Shown here in pieces: positions 1 through 10,070 of a stretch of 64,000 nucleotides of DNA. The notes beneath the pieces are model-generated. The model saw nothing but the letters and a program-made list of their open reading frames with translations, had not been told where the DNA came from and did not search any database. Position 1 is the stretch's first letter. Each line of letters begins with the position of its first letter. The translations under genes were made by a program, and so were the position numbers. The stretch is taken from positions 3,698,331 to 3,762,330 of the forward strand of contig ML133420.1 in assembly GCA_003864495.1 (NCBI GenBank). The letters run 5' to 3'. The DNA comes from Nemopilema nomurai (taxonomy: Eukaryota > Cnidaria > Scyphozoa > Rhizostomeae > Rhizostomatidae).

Positions 1-546
1 TCGTTCCTTCGTTCGTTCTCCTTCGTTCGTTCGTTCGTGTCATTTTCAATGTCATTGCCATTGCAAGTTTGTGCGTAATGTAGGATTATATTTGTAGCGT
101 AGCATTCTTGTAGCAGTCATGGATTATTGTGGTGTGGATAAATTGCTTTGTCTCTCACTCTCATACATCTTATTATACCTTATTATATCTTATTATACCG
201 CGAAAAGTTGTGTTTCATGATTGTGTTCGGGTCAGTTTTGGCGAAACAATTCAAACAATTCTTAAATTGACCATGGCTCCAGTCCAGATGCTGCTTGGAT
301 TCAGGCCTAATCTGTAGTAGTAGTAGTAGTAGTAGTAGCAGCAGCAGCAGCGCAGAAACATGGGCATGCTTCAGATGACTACGAGCGCTAACAAAGTCTC
401 ATCCCACCTCAGCCAGACAGCCACGACAGGCTGACCGGAACTCCACAGCTCGCTCTATAAAACGAAGATGGTGTGCGTGACTCCTTTCCCTCATGTGTCG
501 AGCCACTCCTTCCACCAACCAGCCTCCCTTGCACCCTGGAAGAGTC
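1..546 (+). other. U2-to-U1 spacer, partial at left edge (unit 1)
   Basis: Non-coding spacer upstream of U1. In order it holds a TTCG/TTCC tract (1-38), an AT-rich TTATTATAYC repeat (about 170-199), a TAG/CAG triplet tract (about 314-352) and about 110 bp of promoter-proximal sequence. The complete version (for example 1939-2550) is 612 bp and recurs at exactly that length in most units. Short frames exist here but have no family features and shift with repeat length, so I do not call a gene. Confidence 0.8.
488..502 (+). promoter_or_regulatory. Candidate PSE-like element of U1
   Basis: Fifteen bases beginning CCCTCATG, at -59 to -45 from U1 nt 1. A related stretch beginning CCCGCAAG lies at -57 upstream of U2. 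The shared pattern is roughly CCC-N-CA-W-G-N3-CGA. Pol II snRNA genes of animals use a proximal sequence element centred near -55 that binds SNAPc. Its sequence differs between phyla, so position and sharing between U1 and U2 are the only support. Confidence 0.4.
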
Positions 547-673
547 ATACTTACCTGACGGGGAAGACAACGTGATCATGAAGGCGTTTCTTCCAGGGTG
601 AGGCCCTTCCATTGCAGTTCGGTTGGGCTGACCCCTGCGATTACCCCAAACGTGGGTAACTCGACCGTACAAT

Positions 674-709
<36 letters not shown>

Positions 710-711
710 TC
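547..711 (+). ncRNA. U1: U1 snRNA, copy 1 (reference)
   Basis: U1 recognises 5' splice sites in the nuclear spliceosome. The gene starts with ATACTTACCTG, whose ACTTACCTG pairs with the 5' splice site. Stem-loop I carries GATCATGAAG, matching the U1-70K loop consensus GAUCAYGAAG. Stem-loop II has a 10-base loop ATTGCAGTTC closed by C-G, where the usual U1A site is AUUGCAC. Stem-loop III pairs TTACCC with GGGTAA. The Sm site is AATTTCTGG. Stem-loop IV pairs GGGGAC with GTCCCC around an inner GCG-TTCG-CGC hairpin. The 165-nt length fits the usual ~164 nt. The 3' end is placed at the close of stem IV and could be off by a few bases. U2 of this unit starts 1044 bp downstream on the same strand. 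Confidence 0.98.
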
Positions 712-717
712 ACAAAT

Positions 718-734
718 GTTCAAGTCAAAGTCGT
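718..734 (+). terminator. Candidate U1 3'-end (3'-box-like) signal
   Basis: GTTCAAGTCAAAGTCGT begins 7 bases after the inferred U1 end. It loosely resembles the animal snRNA 3' box (GTTT-N-AAA-R-NN-AGA) in having a GTT and an AAAG core, but lacks the AGA end. Position is right; sequence support is weak. Confidence 0.3.
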
Positions 735-1134
735 CTGCTACACAGGGGCCCTCATGCAGAATTGGACGTTTTGCCGCCCGCATTGTCTTGTCTTGTCACT
801 GTCTTTGTCATCACCATCTTCAATGGCCTGCTCACCGCCGTTGCATTTGCCGTCCTCCTCTCTACAATTTCTCCAGTCAACAACCGTGTGAAGAAAACTT
901 GGCTCGCGTTAATTGTCATTAATTTCCCCCCGTGTACGGGCAAGCAGGACAACACAAATGCAGCATCATTCAATCAGGCACTGTTGGGCTGCATTTCTGC
1001 CCAAATCGTGCCTTACACTGTCTTGTTGCCTTGTTTGCAAGTTGCCTGTTGTGTTCACGCTCCGCACCGTGTTGATTATAGATAGTTGTTTTCTACTGTC
1101 TTGATTTCAAGTTGGTTTATCTGCATCTAGGTGC

Positions 1135-1240
1135 GTGTCGTCGTTGGTGTCGTCGTTGGTGTCGTCGTTGGTGCCGTCGTTGGTGCCGTCGTTGGTGCCG
1201 TCGTTGGTGCCGTCGTTGGTGCCGTCGTTGGTGTCGTCGT
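1135..1240 (+). repeat. 12-bp minisatellite GTYGTCGTTGGY type
   Basis: About nine head-to-tail copies of a 12-bp motif; the first three and the last carry GTC where the middle copies carry GCC. It recurs about 420 bp after each U1. Units 1-4 and 7-14 have five GCC-type copies; units 15, 16, 19, 20, 22, 23 and 28 have four. Units 6 and 25 share the same 1-bp loss, unit 21 has an expanded and scrambled end, and unit 26 has three small losses. It is read through by a frame rich in Ser-Leu-Val-Pro, which I take as a by-product of the repeat. Confidence 0.9.
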
Positions 1241-1504
1241 CCCGCCTCCAGCTATTCGCTTCTGCTGTGACTAGCAGGCTCTGCAGGCTGGGTCACCAGC
1301 TAGCCACAAAGACAGGCGCACTCGCAACGTGCGTAGGTGGGTAGAAAATTCTTCCTCTGCAACGGCTGTCTATCTTTCCTTCATTTGTGGGTGTTTATTA
1401 CCACCGCTCAGCTCAGCTCAGTAAACCAAGTGTCTACGTCCTCTACGGCCATAATTGTGCAGCCTTGGTCTGTCATTGCCAACCGACGAGAAAGGCCTAC
1501 TACG

Positions 1505-1568
1505 TAGGTAGGTAGGTAGGTAGGTAGGTAGGTAGGTAGGTAGGTAGGTAGGTAGGTAGGTAGGTAGG
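1505..1568 (+). repeat. (TAGG)16 microsatellite, unit 1
   Basis: Perfect TAGG tetramer array about 190 bp upstream of U2. It is the most variable part of the unit. Uninterrupted tracts by unit: 2, 17 copies; 3, 19; 4, 29; 5, 28; 7, 17; 8, 18; 13, 27; 14, 20; 15, 49; 20, 29; 22, 21; 23, 23; 25, 30; 28, 6. The tracts in units 6, 9-12, 16-19, 21, 24, 26 and 27 carry 1-2 bp interruptions. Confidence 0.95.
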
Positions 1569-1698
1569 TGGCCGCTCTATTGGTTGTTGATTTGTTTACT
1601 GATTGATGTTTTGATGATTTGATTACTGATTACTGATTACCGATTTGTTGCTGATTGAGAAAGAACAATGAGGCAAGAGCAAAGGAGCCAGTCGTAGC

Positions 1699-1714
1699 CC
1701 CGCAAGCAACGAAG
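1699..1714 (+). promoter_or_regulatory. Candidate PSE-like element of U2
   Basis: Sixteen bases beginning CCCGCAAG, at -57 to -42 from U2 nt 1. It matches the U1 upstream element at about ten positions and at nearly the same distance. The copy in unit 5 is intact but flanked by a 1-bp loss; the copy in unit 27 has lost one C of the preceding C run. Confidence 0.4.
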
Positions 1715-1755
1715 GAAGGTGGTGGAGAGTCTCAACTGCTTAAGGGATATTCGGT

Positions 1756-1938
1756 ATCGCTTCTCGGCCTTTTGGCTAAGATCAAGTGTAGTATCTGTTC
1801 TTATCAGCTTAATATCTGATATGCGCCCAAGGGCGCTCAAATATTAAACTGATTTTTGGAACTAGCTCGTCGGCATGAGGCTTGCCTCACCGCGAGCACG
1901 GGTTGCCCTGGCATTGCAGTACAGCCATGGGTGGCCCA
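1756..1938 (+). ncRNA. U2: U2 snRNA, copy 1 (reference)
   Basis: U2 pairs with the intron branch site. The gene starts ATCGCTTCTCGGCC, followed by stem-loop I and the conserved block with branch-pairing GTAGTA at nt 35-40 region. Stem IIa is ATCAG...CTGAT. Stem IIb is short (GCGCC-CAAG-GGCGC), smaller than in vertebrates. The Sm site is GATTTTTGGA. Stem III pairs GCTCG with CGAGC and TGAGGC with GCCTCA. Stem-loop IV has the loop ATTGCAGTACA, the U2A'/U2B'' site, on a CCCTGGC/GCCATGGG stem with one bulged base. The 3' end is set after GGTGGCCCA by comparison with the ~188-nt metazoan U2 and is uncertain by a few bases. Confidence 0.98.
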
Positions 1939-1957
1939 GCCCCTCTTTACCTATCTT

Positions 1958-1984
1958 AAAAACAAACCGATAAACACAGACAGA
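1958..1984 (+). terminator. Candidate U2 3'-end (3'-box-like) signal
   Basis: A-rich stretch with AAACACAGA followed by CAGA, 20-45 bases after the inferred U2 end. The AAANNNAGA core resembles the snRNA 3' box read by the Integrator complex, but the GTTT part is absent. Confidence 0.3.
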
Positions 1985-2000
1985 CATTAGTGGCTGGGTC

Positions 2001-2042
2001 GTTCGTTCCTTCGTTCGTTCGTTCCTTCGTTCGTTCGTTCGT
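2001..2042 (+). repeat. TTCG/TTCC tetranucleotide tract
   Basis: Short array of GTTC/CTTC tetramers about 60 bp downstream of U2. It is nearly invariant in length between units, unlike the TAGG tract. In the unit at the window start it has a small internal difference (near 19-22). It is missing before U1 copy 16, where a retroposed fragment replaces it. Confidence 0.85.
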
Positions 2043-2318
2043 GTCATTTTCAATGTCATTGCCATTGCAAGTTTGTGCGTAATGTAGGATTATATTTGTA
2101 GCGTAGCATTCTTGTAGCAGTCATGGATTATTGTGGTGTGGATAAATTGCTTTGTCTCTCACTCTCATACATCTTATTATACCTTATTATATCTTATTAT
2201 ACCGCGAAAAGTTGTGTTTCATGATTGTGTTCGGGTCAGTTTTGGCGAAACAATTCAAACAATTCTTAAATTGACCATGGCTCCAGTCCAGATGCTGCTT
2301 GGATTCAGGCCTAATCTG

Positions 2319-2356
2319 TAGTAGTAGTAGTAGTAGTAGTAGCAGCAGCAGCAGCG
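2319..2356 (+). repeat. TAG/CAG triplet tract
   Basis: Eight or so TAG triplets are followed by CAG triplets, about 195-230 bp upstream of U1. The tract is the same in nearly all units. The unit ending at U1 copy 13 has one extra CAG (about 24836-24853), which explains its 615-bp spacer. Confidence 0.85.
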
Positions 2357-2550
2357 CAGAAACATGGGCATGCTTCAGATGACTACGAGCGCTAACAAAG
2401 TCTCATCCCACCTCAGCCAGACAGCCACGACAGGCTGACCGGAACTCCACAGCTCGCTCTATAAAACGAAGATGGTGTGCGTGACTCCTTTCCCTCATGT
2501 GTCGAGCCACTCCTTCCACCAACCAGCCTCCCTTGCACCCTGGAAGAGTC

Positions 2551-2677
2551 ATACTTACCTGACGGGGAAGACAACGTGATCATGAAGGCGTTTCTTCCAG
2601 GGTGAGGCCCTTCCATTGCAGTTCGGTTGGGCTGACCCCTGCGATTACCCCAAACGTGGGTAACTCGACCGTACAAT

Positions 2678-2713
<36 letters not shown>

Positions 2714-2715
2714 TC
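2551..2715 (+). ncRNA. U1: U1 snRNA, copy 2
   Basis: Identical to copy 1. Its U2 lies 1048 bp downstream; the TAGG tract between them is 3509-3576 (17 copies). Confidence 0.97.
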
Positions 2716-3763
2716 ACAAATGTTCAAGTCAAAGTCGTCTGCTACACAGGGGCCCTCATGCAGAATTGGACGTTTTGCCGCCCGCATTGTCTTGTCTTGT
2801 CACTGTCTTTGTCATCACCATCTTCAATGGCCTGCTCACCGCCGTTGCATTTGCCGTCCTCCTCTCTACAATTTCTCCAGTCAACAACCGTGTGAAGAAA
2901 ACTTGGCTCGCGTTAATTGTCATTAATTTCCCCCCGTGTACGGGCAAGCAGGACAACACAAATGCAGCATCATTCAATCAGGCACTGTTGGGCTGCATTT
3001 CTGCCCAAATCGTGCCTTACACTGTCTTGTTGCCTTGTTTGCAAGTTGCCTGTTGTGTTCACGCTCCGCACCGTGTTGATTATAGATAGTTGTTTTCTAC
3101 TGTCTTGATTTCAAGTTGGTTTATCTGCATCTAGGTGCGTGTCGTCGTTGGTGTCGTCGTTGGTGTCGTCGTTGGTGCCGTCGTTGGTGCCGTCGTTGGT
3201 GCCGTCGTTGGTGCCGTCGTTGGTGCCGTCGTTGGTGTCGTCGTCCCGCCTCCAGCTATTCGCTTCTGCTGTGACTAGCAGGCTCTGCAGGCTGGGTCAC
3301 CAGCTAGCCACAAAGACAGGCGCACTCGCAACGTGCGTAGGTGGGTAGAAAATTCTTCCTCTGCAACGGCTGTCTATCTTTCCTTCATTTGTGGGTGTTT
3401 ATTACCACCGCTCAGCTCAGCTCAGTAAACCAAGTGTCTACGTCCTCTACGGCCATAATTGTGCAGCCTTGGTCTGTCATTGCCAACCGACGAGAAAGGC
3501 CTACTACGTAGGTAGGTAGGTAGGTAGGTAGGTAGGTAGGTAGGTAGGTAGGTAGGTAGGTAGGTAGGTAGGTAGGTGGCCGCTCTATTGGTTGTTGATT
3601 TGTTTACTGATTGATGTTTTGATGATTTGATTACTGATTACTGATTACCGATTTGTTGCTGATTGAGAAAGAACAATGAGGCAAGAGCAAAGGAGCCAGT
3701 CGTAGCCCCGCAAGCAACGAAGGAAGGTGGTGGAGAGTCTCAACTGCTTAAGGGATATTCGGT

Positions 3764-3946
3764 ATCGCTTCTCGGCCTTTTGGCTAAGATCAAGTGTAGT
3801 ATCTGTTCTTATCAGCTTAATATCTGATATGCGCCCAAGGGCGCTCAAATATTAAACTGATTTTTGGAACTAGCTCGTCGGCATGAGGCTTGCCTCACCG
3901 CGAGCACGGGTTGCCCTGGCATTGCAGTACAGCCATGGGTGGCCCA
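3764..3946 (+). ncRNA. U2: U2 snRNA, copy 2
   Basis: Identical to copy 1, including promoter-proximal sequence; followed by a 612-bp spacer. Confidence 0.97.
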
Positions 3947-4558
3947 GCCCCTCTTTACCTATCTTAAAAACAAACCGATAAACACAGACAGACATTAGTG
4001 GCTGGGTCGTTCGTTCCTTCGTTCGTTCGTTCCTTCGTTCGTTCGTTCGTGTCATTTTCAATGTCATTGCCATTGCAAGTTTGTGCGTAATGTAGGATTA
4101 TATTTGTAGCGTAGCATTCTTGTAGCAGTCATGGATTATTGTGGTGTGGATAAATTGCTTTGTCTCTCACTCTCATACATCTTATTATACCTTATTATAT
4201 CTTATTATACCGCGAAAAGTTGTGTTTCATGATTGTGTTCGGGTCAGTTTTGGCGAAACAATTCAAACAATTCTTAAATTGACCATGGCTCCAGTCCAGA
4301 TGCTGCTTGGATTCAGGCCTAATCTGTAGTAGTAGTAGTAGTAGTAGTAGCAGCAGCAGCAGCGCAGAAACATGGGCATGCTTCAGATGACTACGAGCGC
4401 TAACAAAGTCTCATCCCACCTCAGCCAGACAGCCACGACAGGCTGACCGGAACTCCACAGCTCGCTCTATAAAACGAAGATGGTGTGCGTGACTCCTTTC
4501 CCTCATGTGTCGAGCCACTCCTTCCACCAACCAGCCTCCCTTGCACCCTGGAAGAGTC

Positions 4559-4685
4559 ATACTTACCTGACGGGGAAGACAACGTGATCATGAAGGCGTT
4601 TCTTCCAGGGTGAGGCCCTTCCATTGCAGTTCGGTTGGGCTGACCCCTGCGATTACCCCAAACGTGGGTAACTCGACCGTACAAT

Positions 4686-4721
<36 letters not shown>

Positions 4722-4723
4722 TC
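4559..4723 (+). ncRNA. U1: U1 snRNA, copy 3
   Basis: Identical to copy 1. The downstream spacer has one T fewer before a C run (near 4935). The TAGG tract is 5516-5591 (19 copies). Confidence 0.97.
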
Positions 4724-5778
4724 ACAAATGTTCAAGTCAAAGTCGTCTGCTACACAGGGGCCCTCATGCAGAATTGGACGTTTTGCCGCCCGCATTGTCT
4801 TGTCTTGTCACTGTCTTTGTCATCACCATCTTCAATGGCCTGCTCACCGCCGTTGCATTTGCCGTCCTCCTCTCTACAATTTCTCCAGTCAACAACCGTG
4901 TGAAGAAAACTTGGCTCGCGTTAATTGTCATTAATTCCCCCCGTGTACGGGCAAGCAGGACAACACAAATGCAGCATCATTCAATCAGGCACTGTTGGGC
5001 TGCATTTCTGCCCAAATCGTGCCTTACACTGTCTTGTTGCCTTGTTTGCAAGTTGCCTGTTGTGTTCACGCTCCGCACCGTGTTGATTATAGATAGTTGT
5101 TTTCTACTGTCTTGATTTCAAGTTGGTTTATCTGCATCTAGGTGCGTGTCGTCGTTGGTGTCGTCGTTGGTGTCGTCGTTGGTGCCGTCGTTGGTGCCGT
5201 CGTTGGTGCCGTCGTTGGTGCCGTCGTTGGTGCCGTCGTTGGTGTCGTCGTCCCGCCTCCAGCTATTCGCTTCTGCTGTGACTAGCAGGCTCTGCAGGCT
5301 GGGTCACCAGCTAGCCACAAAGACAGGCGCACTCGCAACGTGCGTAGGTGGGTAGAAAATTCTTCCTCTGCAACGGCTGTCTATCTTTCCTTCATTTGTG
5401 GGTGTTTATTACCACCGCTCAGCTCAGCTCAGTAAACCAAGTGTCTACGTCCTCTACGGCCATAATTGTGCAGCCTTGGTCTGTCATTGCCAACCGACGA
5501 GAAAGGCCTACTACGTAGGTAGGTAGGTAGGTAGGTAGGTAGGTAGGTAGGTAGGTAGGTAGGTAGGTAGGTAGGTAGGTAGGTAGGTAGGTGGCCGCTC
5601 TATTGGTTGTTGATTTGTTTACTGATTGATGTTTTGATGATTTGATTACTGATTACTGATTACCGATTTGTTGCTGATTGAGAAAGAACAATGAGGCAAG
5701 AGCAAAGGAGCCAGTCGTAGCCCCGCAAGCAACGAAGGAAGGTGGTGGAGAGTCTCAACTGCTTAAGGGATATTCGGT

Positions 5779-5961
5779 ATCGCTTCTCGGCCTTTTGGCT
5801 AAGATCAAGTGTAGTATCTGTTCTTATCAGCTTAATATCTGATATGCGCCCAAGGGCGCTCAAATATTAAACTGATTTTTGGAACTAGCTCGTCGGCATG
5901 AGGCTTGCCTCACCGCGAGCACGGGTTGCCCTGGCATTGCAGTACAGCCATGGGTGGCCCA
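5779..5961 (+). ncRNA. U2: U2 snRNA, copy 3
   Basis: Identical to copy 1; upstream neighbour U1 copy 3 is 1055 bp away. Confidence 0.97.
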
Positions 5962-6573
5962 GCCCCTCTTTACCTATCTTAAAAACAAACCGATAAACAC
6001 AGACAGACATTAGTGGCTGGGTCGTTCGTTCCTTCGTTCGTTCGTTCCTTCGTTCGTTCGTTCGTGTCATTTTCAATGTCATTGCCATTGCAAGTTTGTG
6101 CGTAATGTAGGATTATATTTGTAGCGTAGCATTCTTGTAGCAGTCATGGATTATTGTGGTGTGGATAAATTGCTTTGTCTCTCACTCTCATACATCTTAT
6201 TATACCTTATTATATCTTATTATACCGCGAAAAGTTGTGTTTCATGATTGTGTTCGGGTCAGTTTTGGCGAAACAATTCAAACAATTCTTAAATTGACCA
6301 TGGCTCCAGTCCAGATGCTGCTTGGATTCAGGCCTAATCTGTAGTAGTAGTAGTAGTAGTAGTAGCAGCAGCAGCAGCGCAGAAACATGGGCATGCTTCA
6401 GATGACTACGAGCGCTAACAAAGTCTCATCCCACCTCAGCCAGACAGCCACGACAGGCTGACCGGAACTCCACAGCTCGCTCTATAAAACGAAGATGGTG
6501 TGCGTGACTCCTTTCCCTCATGTGTCGAGCCACTCCTTCCACCAACCAGCCTCCCTTGCACCCTGGAAGAGTC

Positions 6574-6700
6574 ATACTTACCTGACGGGGAAGACAACGT
6601 GATCATGAAGGCGTTTCTTCCAGGGTGAGGCCCTTCCATTGCAGTTCGGTTGGGCTGACCCCTGCGATTACCCCAAACGTGGGTAACTCGACCGTACAAT

Positions 6701-6736
<36 letters not shown>

Positions 6737-6738
6737 TC
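6574..6738 (+). ncRNA. U1: U1 snRNA, copy 4
   Basis: Identical to copy 1. One C is lost from the C run near 6953. The TAGG tract is 7531-7646 (29 copies). Confidence 0.97.
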
Positions 6739-7833
6739 ACAAATGTTCAAGTCAAAGTCGTCTGCTACACAGGGGCCCTCATGCAGAATTGGACGTTTTG
6801 CCGCCCGCATTGTCTTGTCTTGTCACTGTCTTTGTCATCACCATCTTCAATGGCCTGCTCACCGCCGTTGCATTTGCCGTCCTCCTCTCTACAATTTCTC
6901 CAGTCAACAACCGTGTGAAGAAAACTTGGCTCGCGTTAATTGTCATTAATTTCCCCCGTGTACGGGCAAGCAGGACAACACAAATGCAGCATCATTCAAT
7001 CAGGCACTGTTGGGCTGCATTTCTGCCCAAATCGTGCCTTACACTGTCTTGTTGCCTTGTTTGCAAGTTGCCTGTTGTGTTCACGCTCCGCACCGTGTTG
7101 ATTATAGATAGTTGTTTTCTACTGTCTTGATTTCAAGTTGGTTTATCTGCATCTAGGTGCGTGTCGTCGTTGGTGTCGTCGTTGGTGTCGTCGTTGGTGC
7201 CGTCGTTGGTGCCGTCGTTGGTGCCGTCGTTGGTGCCGTCGTTGGTGCCGTCGTTGGTGTCGTCGTCCCGCCTCCAGCTATTCGCTTCTGCTGTGACTAG
7301 CAGGCTCTGCAGGCTGGGTCACCAGCTAGCCACAAAGACAGGCGCACTCGCAACGTGCGTAGGTGGGTAGAAAATTCTTCCTCTGCAACGGCTGTCTATC
7401 TTTCCTTCATTTGTGGGTGTTTATTACCACCGCTCAGCTCAGCTCAGTAAACCAAGTGTCTACGTCCTCTACGGCCATAATTGTGCAGCCTTGGTCTGTC
7501 ATTGCCAACCGACGAGAAAGGCCTACTACGTAGGTAGGTAGGTAGGTAGGTAGGTAGGTAGGTAGGTAGGTAGGTAGGTAGGTAGGTAGGTAGGTAGGTA
7601 GGTAGGTAGGTAGGTAGGTAGGTAGGTAGGTAGGTAGGTAGGTAGGTGGCCGCTCTATTGGTTGTTGATTTGTTTACTGATTGATGTTTTGATGATTTGA
7701 TTACTGATTACTGATTACCGATTTGTTGCTGATTGAGAAAGAACAATGAGGCAAGAGCAAAGGAGCCAGTCGTAGCCCCGCAAGCAACGAAGGAAGGTGG
7801 TGGAGAGTCTCAACTGCTTAAGGGATATTCGGT

Positions 7834-8016
7834 ATCGCTTCTCGGCCTTTTGGCTAAGATCAAGTGTAGTATCTGTTCTTATCAGCTTAATATCTGATAT
7901 GCGCCCAAGGGCGCTCAAATATTAAACTGATTTTTGGAACTAGCTCGTCGGCATGAGGCTTGCCTCACCGCGAGCACGGGTTGCCCTGGCATTGCAGTAC
8001 AGCCATGGGTGGCCCA
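7834..8016 (+). ncRNA. U2: U2 snRNA, copy 4
   Basis: Identical to copy 1, 1095 bp after its U1. Confidence 0.97.
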
Positions 8017-8628
8017 GCCCCTCTTTACCTATCTTAAAAACAAACCGATAAACACAGACAGACATTAGTGGCTGGGTCGTTCGTTCCTTCGTTCGTTCGT
8101 TCCTTCGTTCGTTCGTTCGTGTCATTTTCAATGTCATTGCCATTGCAAGTTTGTGCGTAATGTAGGATTATATTTGTAGCGTAGCATTCTTGTAGCAGTC
8201 ATGGATTATTGTGGTGTGGATAAATTGCTTTGTCTCTCACTCTCATACATCTTATTATACCTTATTATATCTTATTATACCGCGAAAAGTTGTGTTTCAT
8301 GATTGTGTTCGGGTCAGTTTTGGCGAAACAATTCAAACAATTCTTAAATTGACCATGGCTCCAGTCCAGATGCTGCTTGGATTCAGGCCTAATCTGTAGT
8401 AGTAGTAGTAGTAGTAGTAGCAGCAGCAGCAGCGCAGAAACATGGGCATGCTTCAGATGACTACGAGCGCTAACAAAGTCTCATCCCACCTCAGCCAGAC
8501 AGCCACGACAGGCTGACCGGAACTCCACAGCTCGCTCTATAAAACGAAGATGGTGTGCGTGACTCCTTTCCCTCATGTGTCGAGCCACTCCTTCCACCAA
8601 CCAGCCTCCCTTGCACCCTGGAAGAGTC

Positions 8629-8755
8629 ATACTTACCTGACGGGGAAGACAACGTGATCATGAAGGCGTTTCTTCCAGGGTGAGGCCCTTCCATTGCAGT
8701 TCGGTTGGGCTGACCCCTGCGATTACCCCAAACGTGGGTAACTCGACCGTACAAT

Positions 8756-8791
<36 letters not shown>

Positions 8792-8793
8792 TC
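8629..8793 (+). ncRNA. U1: U1 snRNA, copy 5
   Basis: Identical to copy 1. The minisatellite downstream has an extra GTC-type variation (about 9217-9325). The TAGG tract is 9590-9701 (28 copies). Confidence 0.97.
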
Positions 8794-9887
8794 ACAAATG
8801 TTCAAGTCAAAGTCGTCTGCTACACAGGGGCCCTCATGCAGAATTGGACGTTTTGCCGCCCGCATTGTCTTGTCTTGTCACTGTCTTTGTCATCACCATC
8901 TTCAATGGCCTGCTCACCGCCGTTGCATTTGCCGTCCTCCTCTCTACAATTTCTCCAGTCAACAACCGTGTGAAGAAAACTTGGCTCGCGTTAATTGTCA
9001 TTAATTTCCCCCCGTGTACGGGCAAGCAGGACAACACAAATGCAGCATCATTCAATCAGGCACTGTTGGGCTGCATTTCTGCCCAAATCGTGCCTTACAC
9101 TGTCTTGTTGCCTTGTTTGCAAGTTGCCTGTTGTGTTCACGCTCCGCACCGTGTTGATTATAGATAGTTGTTTTCTACTGTCTTGATTTCAAGTTGGTTT
9201 ATCTGCATCTAGGTGCGTGTCGTCGTTGGTGTCGTCGTTGGTGTCGTCGTCGTTGGTGTCGTCGTTGGTGCCGTCGTTGGTGCCGTCGTTGGTGCCGTCG
9301 TTGGTGCCGTCGTTGGTGTCGTCGTCCCGCCTCCAGCTATTCGCTTCTGCTGTGACTAGCAGGCTCTGCAGGCTGGGTCACCAGCTAGCCACAAAGACAG
9401 GCGCACTCGCAACGTGCGTAGGTGGGTAGAAAATTCTTCCTCTGCAACGGCTGTCTATCTTTCCTTCATTTGTGGGTGTTTATTACCACCGCTCAGCTCA
9501 GCTCAGTAAACCAAGTGTCTACGTCCTCTACGGCCATAATTGTGCAGCCTTGGTCTGTCATTGCCAACCGACGAGAAAGGCCTACTACGTAGGTAGGTAG
9601 GTAGGTAGGTAGGTAGGTAGGTAGGTAGGTAGGTAGGTAGGTAGGTAGGTAGGTAGGTAGGTAGGTAGGTAGGTAGGTAGGTAGGTAGGTAGGTAGGTAG
9701 GTGGCCGCTCTATTGGTTGTTGATTTGTTTACTGATTGATGTTTTGATGATTTGATTACTGATTACTGATTACCGATTTGTTGCTGATTGAGAAAGAACA
9801 ATGAGGCAAGAGCAAAGGAGCCGTCGTAGCCCCGCAAGCAACGAAGGAAGGTGGTGGAGAGTCTCAACTGCTTAAGGGATATTCGGT

Positions 9888-10070
9888 ATCGCTTCTCGGC
9901 CTTTTGGCTAAGATCAAGTGTAGTATCTGTTCTTATCAGCTTAATATCTGATATGCGCCCAAGGGCGCTCAAATATTAAACTGATTTTTGGAACTAGCTC
10001 GTCGGCATGAGGCTTGCCTCACCGCGAGCACGGGTTGCCCTGGCATTGCAGTACAGCCATGGGTGGCCCA
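9888..10070 (+). ncRNA. U2: U2 snRNA, copy 5
   Basis: RNA sequence identical to copy 1. One base is missing about 65-70 bp upstream (GGAGCCGTCG in place of GGAGCCAGTCG, near 9822), next to the candidate PSE. Confidence 0.97.

Larger units (their letters stand above)
712..1755 (+). other. U1-to-U2 spacer, reference copy
   Basis: Non-coding stretch of 1044 bp between U1 and U2. It contains a possible U1 3'-end signal just after the gene, about 400 bp of unique sequence with no recognisable RNA or protein gene, a 12-bp minisatellite (1135-1240), a further unique stretch, the (TAGG)n tract (1505-1568), short GATTACT-type repeats near 1620-1640, and the U2 promoter region. Across the window this spacer varies from 992 to 1158 bp, mainly through the TAGG tract. 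Confidence 0.8.
1939..2550 (+). other. U2-to-U1 spacer, complete reference copy
   Basis: First complete copy of the 612-bp spacer. The first ~60 bp may contain the U2 3'-end formation signal. The last ~110 bp form the U1 promoter region. No gene is seen. The same stretch recurs after every U2. Lengths differ after units 12 (615), 13 (611), 14 (598), 16 (610), 19 (611), 24 (591) and 25 (609), and after unit 15, where most of the spacer is replaced. Confidence 0.8.

Noticed and set aside
456..462. TATAAAA upstream of U1
   Set aside because: It lies 85-91 bp before the start, too far for a TATA box, and Pol II snRNA genes generally do not use one.
409..783. Antisense 124-codon frame recurring in every unit
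   Set aside because: It lies across U1 on the opposite strand and is conserved only because U1 and its flanks are. It changes length with small spacer indels (169 or 187 codons in units 10 and 12) and has no recognisable domain.
860..890. U7-like Sm site (AATTTCTCCAG)
   Set aside because: No histone-pairing sequence upstream and no terminal hairpin follows, so it is not a U7 gene.
1135..1344. Frame with Ser-Leu-Val-Pro repeats
   Set aside because: It is a translation of the 12-bp minisatellite. The frame and repeat type change with 1-bp indels in units 6, 12, 17, 18 and 24-26, so it is not under coding constraint.
1437..1456. 5S rRNA-like start (CTACGGCCATA)
   Set aside because: Only the first ~11 bases resemble 5S; the internal A and C boxes and the rest of the gene are absent.
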